A program made the position numbers and the translations under genes. Shown one piece after another: positions 1 to 8,710 of a stretch of DNA of 64,000 nucleotides. Under the pieces are notes generated by a model. It had not been told where the DNA came from, made no database searches, and was given only the letters and a program-made list of their open reading frames with translations. The stretch comes from an uncultured Candidatus Entotheonella sp. (lineage in GTDB: Bacteria; Tectomicrobia; Entotheonellia; Entotheonellales; Entotheonellaceae): contig OY282375.1 of assembly GCA_958295825.1 (NCBI GenBank), forward strand, positions 1,907,489 through 1,971,488, read 5' to 3'. Position 1 is the first letter of the stretch, and each line of letters begins with the position of its first letter.

Positions 1-560
1 TGCCATTCATGCCGTCAAGCGCGTGGCGAAAGTGCGCTGGCAAGACCGCCTGCGCTTGGTTGAGGGTAAAGACTTCGTGGTTGACGGCGTGCCGCGCACC
101 CTGGAAGGCGCGCGTGACCTGTGGCAGCGTGATCCCTATCACTTCCAGAAGTGGTGTCGAAGCCGTGGAGGGCTTCGTAACAACGAGGCGCACGGCAGAC
201 GGCGGCCTTGATGGCCGCCTGTACTTCGCTAGGCCGAACATGGATGATCTGCAAAGCATGGCGATCGGGGTCAAGGGCGGCAAGAATGTCGGCATTGCCA
301 CGCTGCGTGCCTTACGCGGCGTGTTGGAGAATGACGCGGCGCTGATCGTCGGCCTGCTTATCCTGGAGCCGTTAGGCGTAACAAAGGAACGCAACTTCCA
401 TCACTTCATGGCTGAAGCAGGGGATACCCAGTCCACGTTTGCGCGGCCCTATCCGCGCCTGCAACTACGGACGGTTGCAGACATCCTGAACGGCAAAGGA
501 TTCGACGTGCCGGGCATGGTTGCACGCGGCACCGGGCAGGGTGTACTATTAAGCCTGTAA
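1..560 (+). pseudogene. Duplicated 3' fragment of a DNA methyltransferase (copy 1)
   Basis: This is the C-terminal part of a site-specific DNA methyltransferase, cut by the window edge. It is nearly identical to 2070-2631, which is the 3' end of the better preserved copy. Relative to that copy it lacks two bases near 154-155, so the frame shifts after about 60 codons and the piece cannot be translated through. Only about three substitutions separate the copies, so the duplication is recent. A function for the fragment alone is unlikely. Confidence 0.8.
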
Positions 561-567
561 ATACTTA
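1..567 (+). repeat. Direct repeat, copy 1 (partner 2070-2638)
   Basis: Bases 1-567 repeat 2070-2638 with a two-base gap and about three mismatches. Identity stops abruptly at 567, just after the shared methylase stop codon. The left edge lies outside the window, so the repeat may be longer. The two copies flank an IS1595-type transposase, so this segment duplicated together with, or around, a mobile element. Confidence 0.9.
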
Positions 568-635
568 CGCAATTACAAGTTACAGGCTTGACAATTCAGA
601 CATAGGGTAGTCCCTTCTCTTTAGGAGGTGACGCC

Positions 636-1440
636 ATGAACCTGATCAGTATTTTCAGCAAGTATCCGACGCAAGAATCCTGCCTTGAACACCTTGAAAC
701 CGTCCGTTGGGGGGATAATCCGACCTGCCCGCCAGGAGCGACAAGGTGGCCCGCAAGAACGAACTGGACAAGGTGGGCCGTTGGAATTGCCACGCTTGCA
801 AGTCCAGCTTCAACGTCCTGTCCGGCACGATCATGCAAAAGACCAAAGTCCCTTTGCAAAAGTGGTTCCTGGCCATCGGCTTGATGGTGAACGCCAAGAA
901 AAGCCTGTCGAGCTGCCAGCTTGCCCGTGACCTGGACGTGAGGCAACAAACCGTAGGGTACATGCAAACCCGCATTCGGGTTGCGATGGTGAACCGCGAG
1001 CGTCACCTGCTCCAAGGCATCATCGAAGCCGACGAAACCTATCTGGGCGGCAAGCCGCGTAACGGCAATCGGCGCGAAGACGACAAGCCCGCCAAGAAAG
1101 GACGCGGCACGGCCAAGCGCCTGATCGTCGGCGCCGTCGAACGCGGCGGCCGCGTAACGGCCCGCACTGCCGCCAAGGTCCGCGGCAAGACCCTGCTCAA
1201 GTTCATCAAGGACAACGTGGAACCCGCCGGCTCGCTGCTGATGACGGACGAATGGAAGGGCTATGGCGGCGTCAAGAACTTCATGCAGCACGCCGTTATC
1301 AACCACAGCACGGCCTATGCCGAAGGCTCGGTTCACACCAACACGATTGAGGGCTTCTGGTCTTTGCTCAAGCGCGCCTGGTACGGCTCGCATCACCACT
1401 ACGGCGTACCGTATACCCTGCTGTACGTCACTGCCTCACG
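636..1440 (+). pseudogene. IS1595-family (ISXO2-like) transposase, frameshifted and truncated
   Basis: The reading starts at ATG 636 behind a good AGGAGG site and moves to a second frame near 730-746. The break falls in the N-terminal zinc ribbon: the second pair (CHAC) is intact, but the first CxxC has lost bases and a cysteine. The DDE-type core follows, with IIEADETYLGGK, LLMTDEWKGYGG and HTNTIEGFWSLLKRAWYGSHHHY, the last spanning about 1336-1404. The C-terminus of a usual ~300-residue transposase is missing; after about 1405-1440 the sequence runs into a methylase 5' fragment. This is a dead copy. I could not define its terminal inverted repeats. Confidence 0.85.
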
Positions 1441-1443
1441 ATC

Positions 1444-2631
1444 ATGCGAGATCACGTGAACCTGGGCAGCGTGGACCTGATTTACCTGGACCCGCCCTTC
1501 AACTCGAATCAGGAATACAACGCGACGCACAAGTTCTCATAACGATTCCAAAGGCTTTGGGCAGGTGAGAGACCTCATCTTGTCCTCTTCCAAGACATCT
1601 GCTAGGACGTGGAATCCGGTGTATGTGCCTCATGATGAGAAATAGGTGTCCGACTTTTACAGACCTGAAGACGAGAAGGGCAGATACAGACTTCACGAAA
1701 TCATACGCACGGCATCAATGGGAGAAAGGCCGAACCTTGTGTATGAATACAAGGGATATGTCCCAAGATGGGGGTGGCGTATGAAGCCCGCCAAGTTGCG
1801 GGCGTTGGACAGAGAGGGGCGACTTGTATGGTCTGGCACGGGGCGCCCTGATCGCAAGACCTATCTCTCTGGCGGGCGACCTGCAACAAATTTGTGGAAC
1901 GATATTGACAACCTGTCTGGCCGCGCCCGTGAACGCATCGGATATGCCATCCCAAAGCCCATTGCCTTGCTTGAACGCATCCTCAAGGCGTCGAGCAACG
2001 AGGGCGACACGGTGTTTGATCCCTTGAAGCCGCCCACAGACTCAATCGGAAGTGGACCGGCATCGACATTGCCATTCATGCCGTCAAGCGCGTGGCGAAA
2101 GTGCGCTGGCAAGACCGCCTGCGCTTGGTTGAGGGTAAAGACTTCGTGGTTGACGGCGTGCCGCGCACCCTGGAAGGCGCGCGTGACCTGTGGAAGCGTG
2201 ATCCCTATCACTTCCAGAAGTGGGCTGTCGAAGCCGTGGAGGGCTTCGTAACAACGAGGCGCACGGCAGACGGCGGCCTTGATGGCCGCCTGTACTTCGC
2301 TAGGCCGAACATGGATGATCTGCAAAGCATGGCGATCGGGGTCAAAGGCGGCAAGAATGTCGGCATTGCCACGCTGCGTGCCTTACGCGGCGTGTTGGAG
2401 AATGACGCGGCGCTGATCGTCGGCCTGCTTATCCTGGAGCCGTTAGGCGTAACAAAGGAACGCAACTTCCATCACTTCATGGCTGAAGCAGGGGATACCC
2501 AGTCCACGTTTGCGCGGCCCTATCCGCGCCTGCAACTACGGACGGTTGCAGACATCCTGAACGGCAAAGGATTCGACGTGCCGGGCATGGTTACACGCGG
2601 CACCGGGCAGGGTGTACTATTAAGCCTGTAA
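1444..2631 (+). pseudogene. Beta-class site-specific DNA methyltransferase, internally deleted (copy 2)
   Basis: Three pieces in three frames add up to an N4/N6 amino-methyltransferase. The first (1444-1542) carries the catalytic motif DLIYLDPPFNSN and stops early. The second (about 1646-2030) carries the middle, ending in SSNEGDTVFDP. The third (about 2050-2631) resumes at TGIDIAIHAVKRVAKV and runs to the true stop. The SAM-binding FxGxG that should follow VFDP is deleted, as is sequence after the DPPF motif. The motif order, DPPF before the SAM motif, marks the beta class. It cannot make an active enzyme and is probably the relic of a restriction-modification or phage locus. Confidence 0.82.
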
Positions 2632-2638
2632 ATACTTA
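2070..2638 (+). repeat. Direct repeat, copy 2 (partner 1-567)
   Basis: This copy keeps the open frame of the methylase C-terminus. It ends seven bases past the stop codon, where the flanks diverge. Confidence 0.9.
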
Positions 2639-2945
2639 TTGTGTGTGAATATTCCGGCTCGCTTGGCACCCGGCACGACGGGACTTTTGTGCGGAAAATC
2701 ATGTTGCGCAAAAAGTCCCACTGATCAGCGACTGTTTGTGCAAAGCCATCCCTGCCCAGACGGCTCAATAATCGCAGACGTTTCGGACCGCCACAATCAG
2801 CCGGCGCAAGATGGCTACGTTGGCGATCATGGCGTCCTGCGTCAGATTGTCCGAGCACCGGTGCATAAGCTTGGCCCACTCTCTGAAGACAGCGGCATCC
2901 ACGGCCAACGGCCAACATATTGTAGGCAGGCGACGTCGGATGACC
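2639..2945. other. Gene-poor stretch with possible protein remnants
   Basis: No complete gene is visible in these 307 bases. On the plus strand about 2641-2724 reads as a short tail ending in RKIMLRKKSH. On the minus strand about 2765-2900 reads as a plausible tail ending in RRLIVAVRNVCDY. Neither has a start or a recognisable domain. They look like debris between the decayed methylase and the lipid A genes. Confidence 0.4.
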
Positions 2946-3830
2946 CTACCGCTTTTTCCAACGGCGATGCAGCCAAAACCAGTGGTCGGGATACGTCCGC
3001 ACATATGACTCAATAAGCTGGTTGAAACGCCTCGTATTATCCGCGATATCCTGCTGCAGATTGCCGCTGCGCTGAATCGGAATTTCCTCGCTGAACACCA
3101 GCCGGTGCTTTCCGAGACCCTGCCGAACCAGGAACACGCCGATGACCGGACACCCAGAACGCAGAGCCATGAGCGCCGGACCGATGGAAGTGTATGCCTC
3201 GGCACCGAAGAAAGGCACCGGGATACCCTCGCGCCGCAAGCTGCTTTGATCCATGAGCAGGGCGACGATTTCGCCGCGCCGCAGTGCTTTGAGGCTGGCG
3301 GACAGCGCCCGGCTCTTGGGAATGACGTGGCAGCCGCTGTCGCGCCGGTAGGCGTCAACCAAGCGATGTAATGCGGGATTATCCAGGGGCCGGGCGATCA
3401 CGTGCATGCGGGGCTCAAGGCGCAGCGCAATGGCCGAGGCTAACTCCCAGCTTCCGAAATGCGCCGAAATCATGAGCAGCCCGGCTTGGCGCGCCAGGAG
3501 TTGTTCAACACGCTCAAGGCCCTCGACCGTGACCACCGATAGGTACGTATCGGACGGCAGCCAGCGCATACGGCTGAAATCGATCAGATGCTCTCCGAGA
3601 TTGCGGAACATGGCACGAGCGATGGCGCGACGCTCGGCGGCCGATTTCTCATCGCCGAAAGCGATCTCGAGATTGTCCAGTGCGACCTGCCGGCGCCGGT
3701 TGAGGCACAGGTACGCCAAGTCGCCGAAGCGCGCACCCAGCCAGTAGGCCGGACGTCGAGGCAGGCGCGTCAGACCGGCCGTCAGCGTCTGGAGCAGGCT
3801 GTCGGCAACAAATTCAGCAAGGCGTCGCAT
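2946..3830 (-). CDS. lpxL: Lipid A biosynthesis acyltransferase (LpxL/HtrB family)
   Basis: The 294-residue protein belongs to the lysophospholipid-like acyltransferases that add secondary acyl chains to Kdo-lipid A at the inner membrane. The catalytic H-x4-E lies in HFGSWE near residue 124. Other family blocks are LLMDQSSLRREGIPVPFFG and the C-terminal tail ending HWFWLHRRWKKR. Length is normal. Its start overlaps the 3' end of lpxK by 17 bases, so the two are translationally coupled in one minus-strand operon. Which chain it adds (LpxL or LpxM type) cannot be told from sequence alone. Confidence 0.9.
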   Translation of the reverse strand: MRRLAEFVADSLLQTLTAGLTRLPRRPAYWLGARFGDLAYLCLNRRRQVALDNLEIAFGDEKSAAERRAIARAMFRNLGEHLIDFSRMRWLPSDTYLSVVTVEGLERVEQLLARQAGLLMISAHFGSWELASAIALRLEPRMHVIARPLDNPALHRLVDAYRRDSGCHVIPKSRALSASLKALRRGEIVALLMDQSSLRREGIPVPFFGAEAYTSIGPALMALRSGCPVIGVFLVRQGLGKHRLVFSEEIPIQRSGNLQQDIADNTRRFNQLIESYVRTYPDHWFWLHRRWKKR

Positions 3831-4953
3831 GGTGCAAGAGCGCGTCCAGATGGGTCGTTAACAGCGGATCGTGTGGGGCAATGTCAACGTTGATGCGCAG
3901 CGTATAAAGCGGTACCGGCAACGGCCAGGACGCATCGAGGCGGACGGCGTCTTTCTCCGTGGTGACCAAGGCTTCCGCTCCCTCGCGGCGAGCAACATTG
4001 CAAACGGCCTGCCAGTCTGCCGGGGTGTAGGGGTGATGATCTGGGAAGGCCAGAAACGCTGCCACCCGCCCTCGGCAGTGCGCGAGGCTAGCAGCGAAGG
4101 CGCGCGGATTGCCAAGACCCGCAAACGCCACCACGCAGCGGTGCTGAAGCCACGACGGGTCCACTGAGCAACCCGTGTCTTGGCGATACAGGTCTTGCGG
4201 GCTAACGGCCATGCGGTAAATCGGTTGCCGGCCGGCGTAGCGCCTGATTTGCCGGCAAAGCCACGACACCTCGTCCGCGGCCGTTTCCACCCTGCTCAGC
4301 ACAATAATCTGCGCCCGCCGCAATGCGTGCAGCGGCTCGCGTAGCGTGCCGCGCGGCAGCAGGGCGCCGTGACCAAATGGGTTGCTGGCATCAATCAACA
4401 CGATGTCACAATCGCGATGCAAGGCGTGATGCTGGAATCCGTCGTCGAGCACCAGCACCTGCGCGCCAAATTGTTCACAGGCGTAAAGACCACTCGCATA
4501 TCGATCCCGCCCGACAAGCACCGGCACGCCCGGCAAAAGGCGGGCCAGGAGAAAGGCTTCGTCGCCCGCTGTCCGCCAATCCGTCACGGGTCCGTTGCCC
4601 GTCGACACGACCTGTGGCTGCTCGGCAGATTCGCCGCCGTATCCCCGGCTCAGCACCGCCACGCGCCAGCCTTGGCGCCGGCACCACCGCGCCGTCCACT
4701 CGGTGAGGGGCGTCTTCCCCGTGCCGCCGAGGGTGAGATTCCCAATGCTGACCACGGGGCACGGCAGCCGTCGACGCCGGCGTACGCCCGACGTGTAACC
4801 CGCCCGGTGCGCCCCCGCCACGACCCGATACCCCTGCGAAGCCAGCCACAGCGGCGATAGGCCCGCGCGAACCCAGAACGGCACCGGCAGCCCCTGCATG
4901 CCGTCATACACGACACGGCGCCAGCCGTCGCGGCGCATATCGATTATTCGCAT
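3814..4953 (-). CDS. lpxK: Tetraacyldisaccharide 4'-kinase
   Basis: LpxK phosphorylates the 4' position of the lipid A disaccharide precursor at the inner membrane. The diagnostic P-loop SIGNLTLGGTGKTP lies near residue 70. The family blocks VLSRGYGG, GRDRYA, VLDDGFQHHALHRD and TTEKDAVR follow in order. The open frame extends upstream to 5043, but ATG 4953 (starting MRIIDMRRDGWR) avoids a long overlap with the preceding gene, which stops at 4971. ATG 4965 and 4938 are also possible. It overlaps lpxL downstream by 17 bases. About 379 residues, slightly longer than usual. Confidence 0.92.
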   Translation of the reverse strand: MRIIDMRRDGWRRVVYDGMQGLPVPFWVRAGLSPLWLASQGYRVVAGAHRAGYTSGVRRRRRLPCPVVSIGNLTLGGTGKTPLTEWTARWCRRQGWRVAVLSRGYGGESAEQPQVVSTGNGPVTDWRTAGDEAFLLARLLPGVPVLVGRDRYASGLYACEQFGAQVLVLDDGFQHHALHRDCDIVLIDASNPFGHGALLPRGTLREPLHALRRAQIIVLSRVETAADEVSWLCRQIRRYAGRQPIYRMAVSPQDLYRQDTGCSVDPSWLQHRCVVAFAGLGNPRAFAASLAHCRGRVAAFLAFPDHHPYTPADWQAVCNVARREGAEALVTTEKDAVRLDASWPLPVPLYTLRINVDIAPHDPLLTTHLDALLHHATPC

Positions 4954-4970
4954 GCCCGCCCCCATCTGGC

Positions 4971-5480
4971 CTATTTGGCTGGCTGCGGCAGGAAATAGCC
5001 AAGCAACAAGACGTTCAGATGAACCAGCAACAGCTTGTTCCACGCCAGGGTCGCGTCCAGGGCGTCGGACGCATCCAAGGCTTCCCGGAACAGCCCGGCA
5101 AAGGTCGTCTGCGCCAAGCTCATGGCGCCTACCATGAACTGCGGCGGCACCTTACCGCCGGGGCCGTGCTGCCGGTGGCTGTGCGACAGGCTGACAGCGA
5201 GCAGGTAGTATACAAAGTCGTGTGTCATCGCCACCTCGGCGGTCTCACGCAGCCAGCGCGCCAGGCTGTGCTTGCGCCGTTCGAGCCGCTGGGCATCCGG
5301 GCTGCCGTCTTCGGCGAGGAAGAAACGGGCGGTGGATGGGAATTTCAGGAAGTGTCCGTACAGAGCGTCGGTGATCTGGCGTTCGTGCTGTAGCACAATC
5401 GGCGCGGTGCGGCGAATGAGCGCTACGTCGGCGTCGGTGAGGCCGACGAACGCCACCAATTCGCGTACGAAGCCTTGCAT
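4971..5480 (-). CDS. Protoglobin-domain protein
   Basis: This protein of about 170 residues matches the protoglobin / globin-sensor fold, which binds heme and may sense or bind gases. Family-like segments are APIVLQHERQITDALYGHF, FPSTARFF and SHSHRQHGPGGKVPPQFMVG. It lacks any fused signalling domain, so it is a single-domain globin. The start is taken as ATG 5480 (MQGFVRELVAF); the frame is open to 5534. It lies directly upstream of lpxK in the same direction, with 17 bases between its stop and the proposed lpxK start. A link to lipid A synthesis is not obvious. Confidence 0.75.
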   Translation of the reverse strand: MQGFVRELVAFVGLTDADVALIRRTAPIVLQHERQITDALYGHFLKFPSTARFFLAEDGSPDAQRLERRKHSLARWLRETAEVAMTHDFVYYLLAVSLSHSHRQHGPGGKVPPQFMVGAMSLAQTTFAGLFREALDASDALDATLAWNKLLLVHLNVLLLGYFLPQPAK

Positions 5481-5558
5481 GTCGGCGCCCGGATGATCGC
5501 GCTGCGGGTTCCCCACTGGCCCTCCCCTGCTCACAACGGCTGTGCCTCGCCCGTAACC

Positions 5559-6593
5559 TTATGCAGACACGGGCACGACTTGGCCGGTAGCCGCGCTTTT
5601 ATGTACCGCGGCGGTGAATTCCATGTACTTCACGCCGGTAGCAAAGTCCGTCAGGACGATCTCTTCCTGACCGCGAATGGCGCCAATAAATTCCTCCTCC
5701 ACGCGCCAACTGCCCGCCTTCTCCGGGGCGACGTCGATTTCCTGCAAGGATGGATCGTTTCTCTGGCCGCCGAACAGCTTGTTGCTCATCTGGTCGTAGT
5801 GCAGGGTGCCGGCGCTGCCGAAGAGCCAAGCGCCGGGTTCTGGCGCCAAGCCGCACACCGAGCTGAATTCAAAGGCGGCCTGACCACCGCACGCCAAGTC
5901 GGCGATGATATTGACGTGATCCGGGACGTCGACCTGAAAGGGAGCGCTGCTCTCCGGGTCATGGCGTTGCGGCACCAGGATTTGGGAACGCGCGAAAACG
6001 TTTGCGGCGGGTCCCACCCAGCGGATGACGGCTTCGTACCAGATGCCCATGTTGAGAATATTGAGACCGCTGTGATCTTGCCGCTGCCGCCAAGTGAGCG
6101 GTGCCTCGGGGTCGACGAAGCCCGGCACGGTGCCGCGCACCGTCATGGTGTACAGCGCGCCCAGATAGCCGTTGGCCAGCAAGTCCTGGATAGTGCGGTC
6201 GACGCGCAAGGTAAACGGCGACGGTACGATTTGCGCCACCAAGTCCGGGTGCGCCTGCGCGGTGGCGAGCATGGTGCGGGCCTCCTCCGGGTTCTTCGCC
6301 ATGCGCGCCTCGCACATGACGTGCTTGCCCGCTTCCAGTGCCGCGCAGGTCATCTCGCAGTGCATGTACGGCCAAGTGCCGATCACAACCGCGTCGATAT
6401 CATTGGCGGCGACCAGTTCCCGCCAGTCTTCGTACACCTGCGGAATCGCCAGAGCCTCTGACACCCGTTGCGAGGACTCTCGGCTGCGGTTACAGACGCT
6501 GACCACTTCGACGCCGTCAATCGCCCGCAACCCTGGAATATGCCGCACGCGGGTGTTGTTGCCCGCACCGACCACGCCAATACGAATCGCCAT
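5559..6593 (-). CDS. Gfo/Idh/MocA family oxidoreductase
   Basis: The 344-residue protein is a probable NAD(P)-dependent sugar or polyol dehydrogenase. The N-terminal Rossmann motif is GVVGAGNNTRVRHIPG. In place of the usual EKP motif it has EARMAKNPEEA near residue 98, so the conserved lysine sits in a variant context. The C-terminal alpha/beta domain is present. The substrate is unknown. It lies upstream of the protoglobin with 78 bases between it and the proposed globin start. Confidence 0.85.
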   Translation of the reverse strand: MAIRIGVVGAGNNTRVRHIPGLRAIDGVEVVSVCNRSRESSQRVSEALAIPQVYEDWRELVAANDIDAVVIGTWPYMHCEMTCAALEAGKHVMCEARMAKNPEEARTMLATAQAHPDLVAQIVPSPFTLRVDRTIQDLLANGYLGALYTMTVRGTVPGFVDPEAPLTWRQRQDHSGLNILNMGIWYEAVIRWVGPAANVFARSQILVPQRHDPESSAPFQVDVPDHVNIIADLACGGQAAFEFSSVCGLAPEPGAWLFGSAGTLHYDQMSNKLFGGQRNDPSLQEIDVAPEKAGSWRVEEEFIGAIRGQEEIVLTDFATGVKYMEFTAAVHKSAATGQVVPVSA

Positions 6594-6715
6594 AAGGATG
6601 CTGCTCCATGGTGAGTTTTTTCATGCTACTGCACAGATGCGGAGAGGATGGTTTTGCGTCAGCCAGATGTCAACCCGAAGGGCCGGTTGGCGTCACATCC
6701 GTGCCATACGCGCCT
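6594..6715. other. Short intergenic gap
   Basis: There are 122 bases between the oxidoreductase start and the methylase stop. The minus-strand promoter of the oxidoreductase group probably lies here. No terminator hairpin was recognised. Confidence 0.3.
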
Positions 6716-8224
6716 TCACTTTTCGAAGGTAAGAAATGGTTGCTGCCCTGCCTCGAAGACAACATCGGTCAGATAAGAGGCAGCTTTTGCCCCAAGATTC
6801 ATTCTTGCGGCAAGTTTCTTGAGGTCAATCCGCTTCAGGACGTCAATGGTAATGGGCCGCTTGGCATCGAAGAAGACCAATGACCGGATAAACGTCTTGG
6901 CTATATCGGAATTTAACATTGAACAGAAGAAGACCGCCTCTTCCCTGGTCTCGCAAGGAATGAAATAGCAGGTGTCATCCAACACGATCGGGACGCCGTT
7001 CACGCTGCCGATCACTCGGAACACAGGAGTTTTGTAAAGTCCGGAGATCGCAACTTTCCAGGGTGAAAACGTATACGGTCCCACACCAAATACGGCGAAG
7101 CGGGGGCGCCTAGCGTATATGCTGCTCCGACGTCTATCAAGGGCATCGCCATGTGTAAGCAGGTAGCGCCACGTCCTGGGAGCGTTCAGACCGATGCAGG
7201 AAGTGTCATCCGTCACTTGGCGTTGCGTGAGCAGGACGTATTTTGACGGCTGCAGCCGGTCGTTGGCCAAGTCCGAGGACTTCAGGAGCGGAAACAGGCA
7301 GGTTGACTCCAGGCAGTGCCGTTCGCCAAAGCCATTCACCCAAGCGTTACCGTCAGGCTTGAACTCCATGACCTTGGCGGCATCGTGTTTGACGCCCGAC
7401 CGCCACTTGCGATACGCGACCCCATCGATGTCTTCGACGCTCCTGAAAAGGTCAATATCGGCGATCAACTCATCACGATAGACGCCAAACGTGGCAACCG
7501 GATCCGTAAAGCGGAAGTCAGCGTAAGCGTGTGCGGTTTGCCTGTGACCCTCGCCGCCGGTATGCGCGACAAAAAGGCACGCATCAACAGAGACGCCGAA
7601 GGATTGCTTGGCATCCATGCCGTGCAGCGAGGCCTCCCCGACGTCAAATCCATGATTCCAGGCATGCCTCAAGACCCTTCTGGCGGTGGCGGTCTTACAC
7701 AACATCGCCAGGGTTGCCTGTCTGCCTCGCAGACTCTCCAACAACTTGATCAGCATCCATTCGGAAATGTCGAAATTCGCCCTTCCGGTCTTCGCCGCAA
7801 ACCCACGGTGCCCCTGGAAATTGCACTTTTTCGGAAGATTATCGCTCCGTATGGAACCGAGTGTCGCGTTTGTCACCCAAGGCGGATTTCCGACAATGAG
7901 TAACCCTTCAGGAAGGGACCGAAAAAAAGCAGTCCGGTCCTTGTCGTAGAAGTTCTCGCACGTCAGCTCGTAACACCCGCCTTCCTGTCCGGCCAGCGCG
8001 TCTCTGGCTATGTCGATATGCTCGGGATTGATGTCGAAACCATGGTACGGAATGCCGCCGCCGAACGTACGTATGGACGCAACGAGGAAATTCCCGACGC
8101 CACATGTTGGTTCAATGACCGCAGTAGGAGAAACCCCATTCGCGATCAGGAACTGCGTGACTTGGCAGGCCAAATCAATGGGCGTCTGAAAATCCCCGAA
8201 TTGAGTCTGTGCTGTGGTCTTCAT
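6716..8224 (-). CDS. N6-adenine-specific DNA methyltransferase next to McrBC
   Basis: This protein of about 502 residues is a gamma-class (Eco57I/TaqI-like) adenine methyltransferase. The SAM-binding block is IEPTCGVGNFLVAS at residues 37-50, the acidic motif is YHGFDINPEHID, and the catalytic NPPW sits at 113-116. The long C-terminal part probably recognises the target sequence. The start is ATG 8224 (MKTTAQTQFGDFQTP); the frame is open to 8248. It lies downstream of mcrB and mcrC on the same strand, separated from mcrC by an IS fragment. The context suggests it protects host DNA from, or works with, the McrBC-like nuclease. This is inference. Confidence 0.85.
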   Translation of the reverse strand: MKTTAQTQFGDFQTPIDLACQVTQFLIANGVSPTAVIEPTCGVGNFLVASIRTFGGGIPYHGFDINPEHIDIARDALAGQEGGCYELTCENFYDKDRTAFFRSLPEGLLIVGNPPWVTNATLGSIRSDNLPKKCNFQGHRGFAAKTGRANFDISEWMLIKLLESLRGRQATLAMLCKTATARRVLRHAWNHGFDVGEASLHGMDAKQSFGVSVDACLFVAHTGGEGHRQTAHAYADFRFTDPVATFGVYRDELIADIDLFRSVEDIDGVAYRKWRSGVKHDAAKVMEFKPDGNAWVNGFGERHCLESTCLFPLLKSSDLANDRLQPSKYVLLTQRQVTDDTSCIGLNAPRTWRYLLTHGDALDRRRSSIYARRPRFAVFGVGPYTFSPWKVAISGLYKTPVFRVIGSVNGVPIVLDDTCYFIPCETREEAVFFCSMLNSDIAKTFIRSLVFFDAKRPITIDVLKRIDLKKLAARMNLGAKAASYLTDVVFEAGQQPFLTFEK

Positions 8225-8389
8225 TTCAGACGATCCTGGTAAGGCCACCTACTGCACCAGCCATATCAATAGCCTCCTGTATTGAAGCCGCCACTGGAGA
8301 GCATTGGAAACAGTGAGATAGCCGATCTCCGGTGGGTTTTGCAGGATTTCTTCTGCAAGATCTTGGGCTTGGATCTCATCGACGATGCC

Positions 8390-8500
8390 GCTGATGACCT
8401 TTCGGTCATCGACGCGCGGGACGCCGCGCACCTTGTTGGGTAACAGGGGTTCGAGGCGGTTAAACTGGTCGTCGGACAGCCAGAAGAGGTGCTCGGACAT
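8390..8500 (-). pseudogene. IS5-family transposase, N-terminal scrap
   Basis: The first 37 or so codons, starting MSEHLFWLSDDQFNRLEPLL, match the N-terminus of the transposase of the IS at 35166-36010. Similarity ends near 8390, after VISGI, and unrelated codons follow to 8249. It is a dead fragment. Confidence 0.85.
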
Positions 8501-8575
8501 GATCGCTCTCCTTGTGGCGTCAGCGTGTTGACTCTCATCACAGGCCCCATGATACCCTTTTATAGGTCCTGAGCC
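8390..8575 (-). mobile_element. Left-end fragment of the IS5/IS427-type element
   Basis: Bases 8390-8575 match the left end of the complete copy at 35166-36010, including the terminal repeat GGCTCAGGACCTATAA read on the minus strand. A TA follows at 8576-8577, as expected for the target duplication. The right part of the element has been lost. It lies between mcrC and the methylase, so an insertion and later deletion shaped this defence operon. Confidence 0.85.
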
Positions 8576-8710
8576 TAGGCGTTGCCCACCCACACTCCGC
8601 TTGCCGTGTTGTCCAACGCCAGCAACTCCTCAAGGACCTGACAGTCGTGCACCTCCGCGTCCGTCACCTACGTGGAAGTGGGCTCGCGGGCGAGTGGTTT
8701 CAGACAGAGT

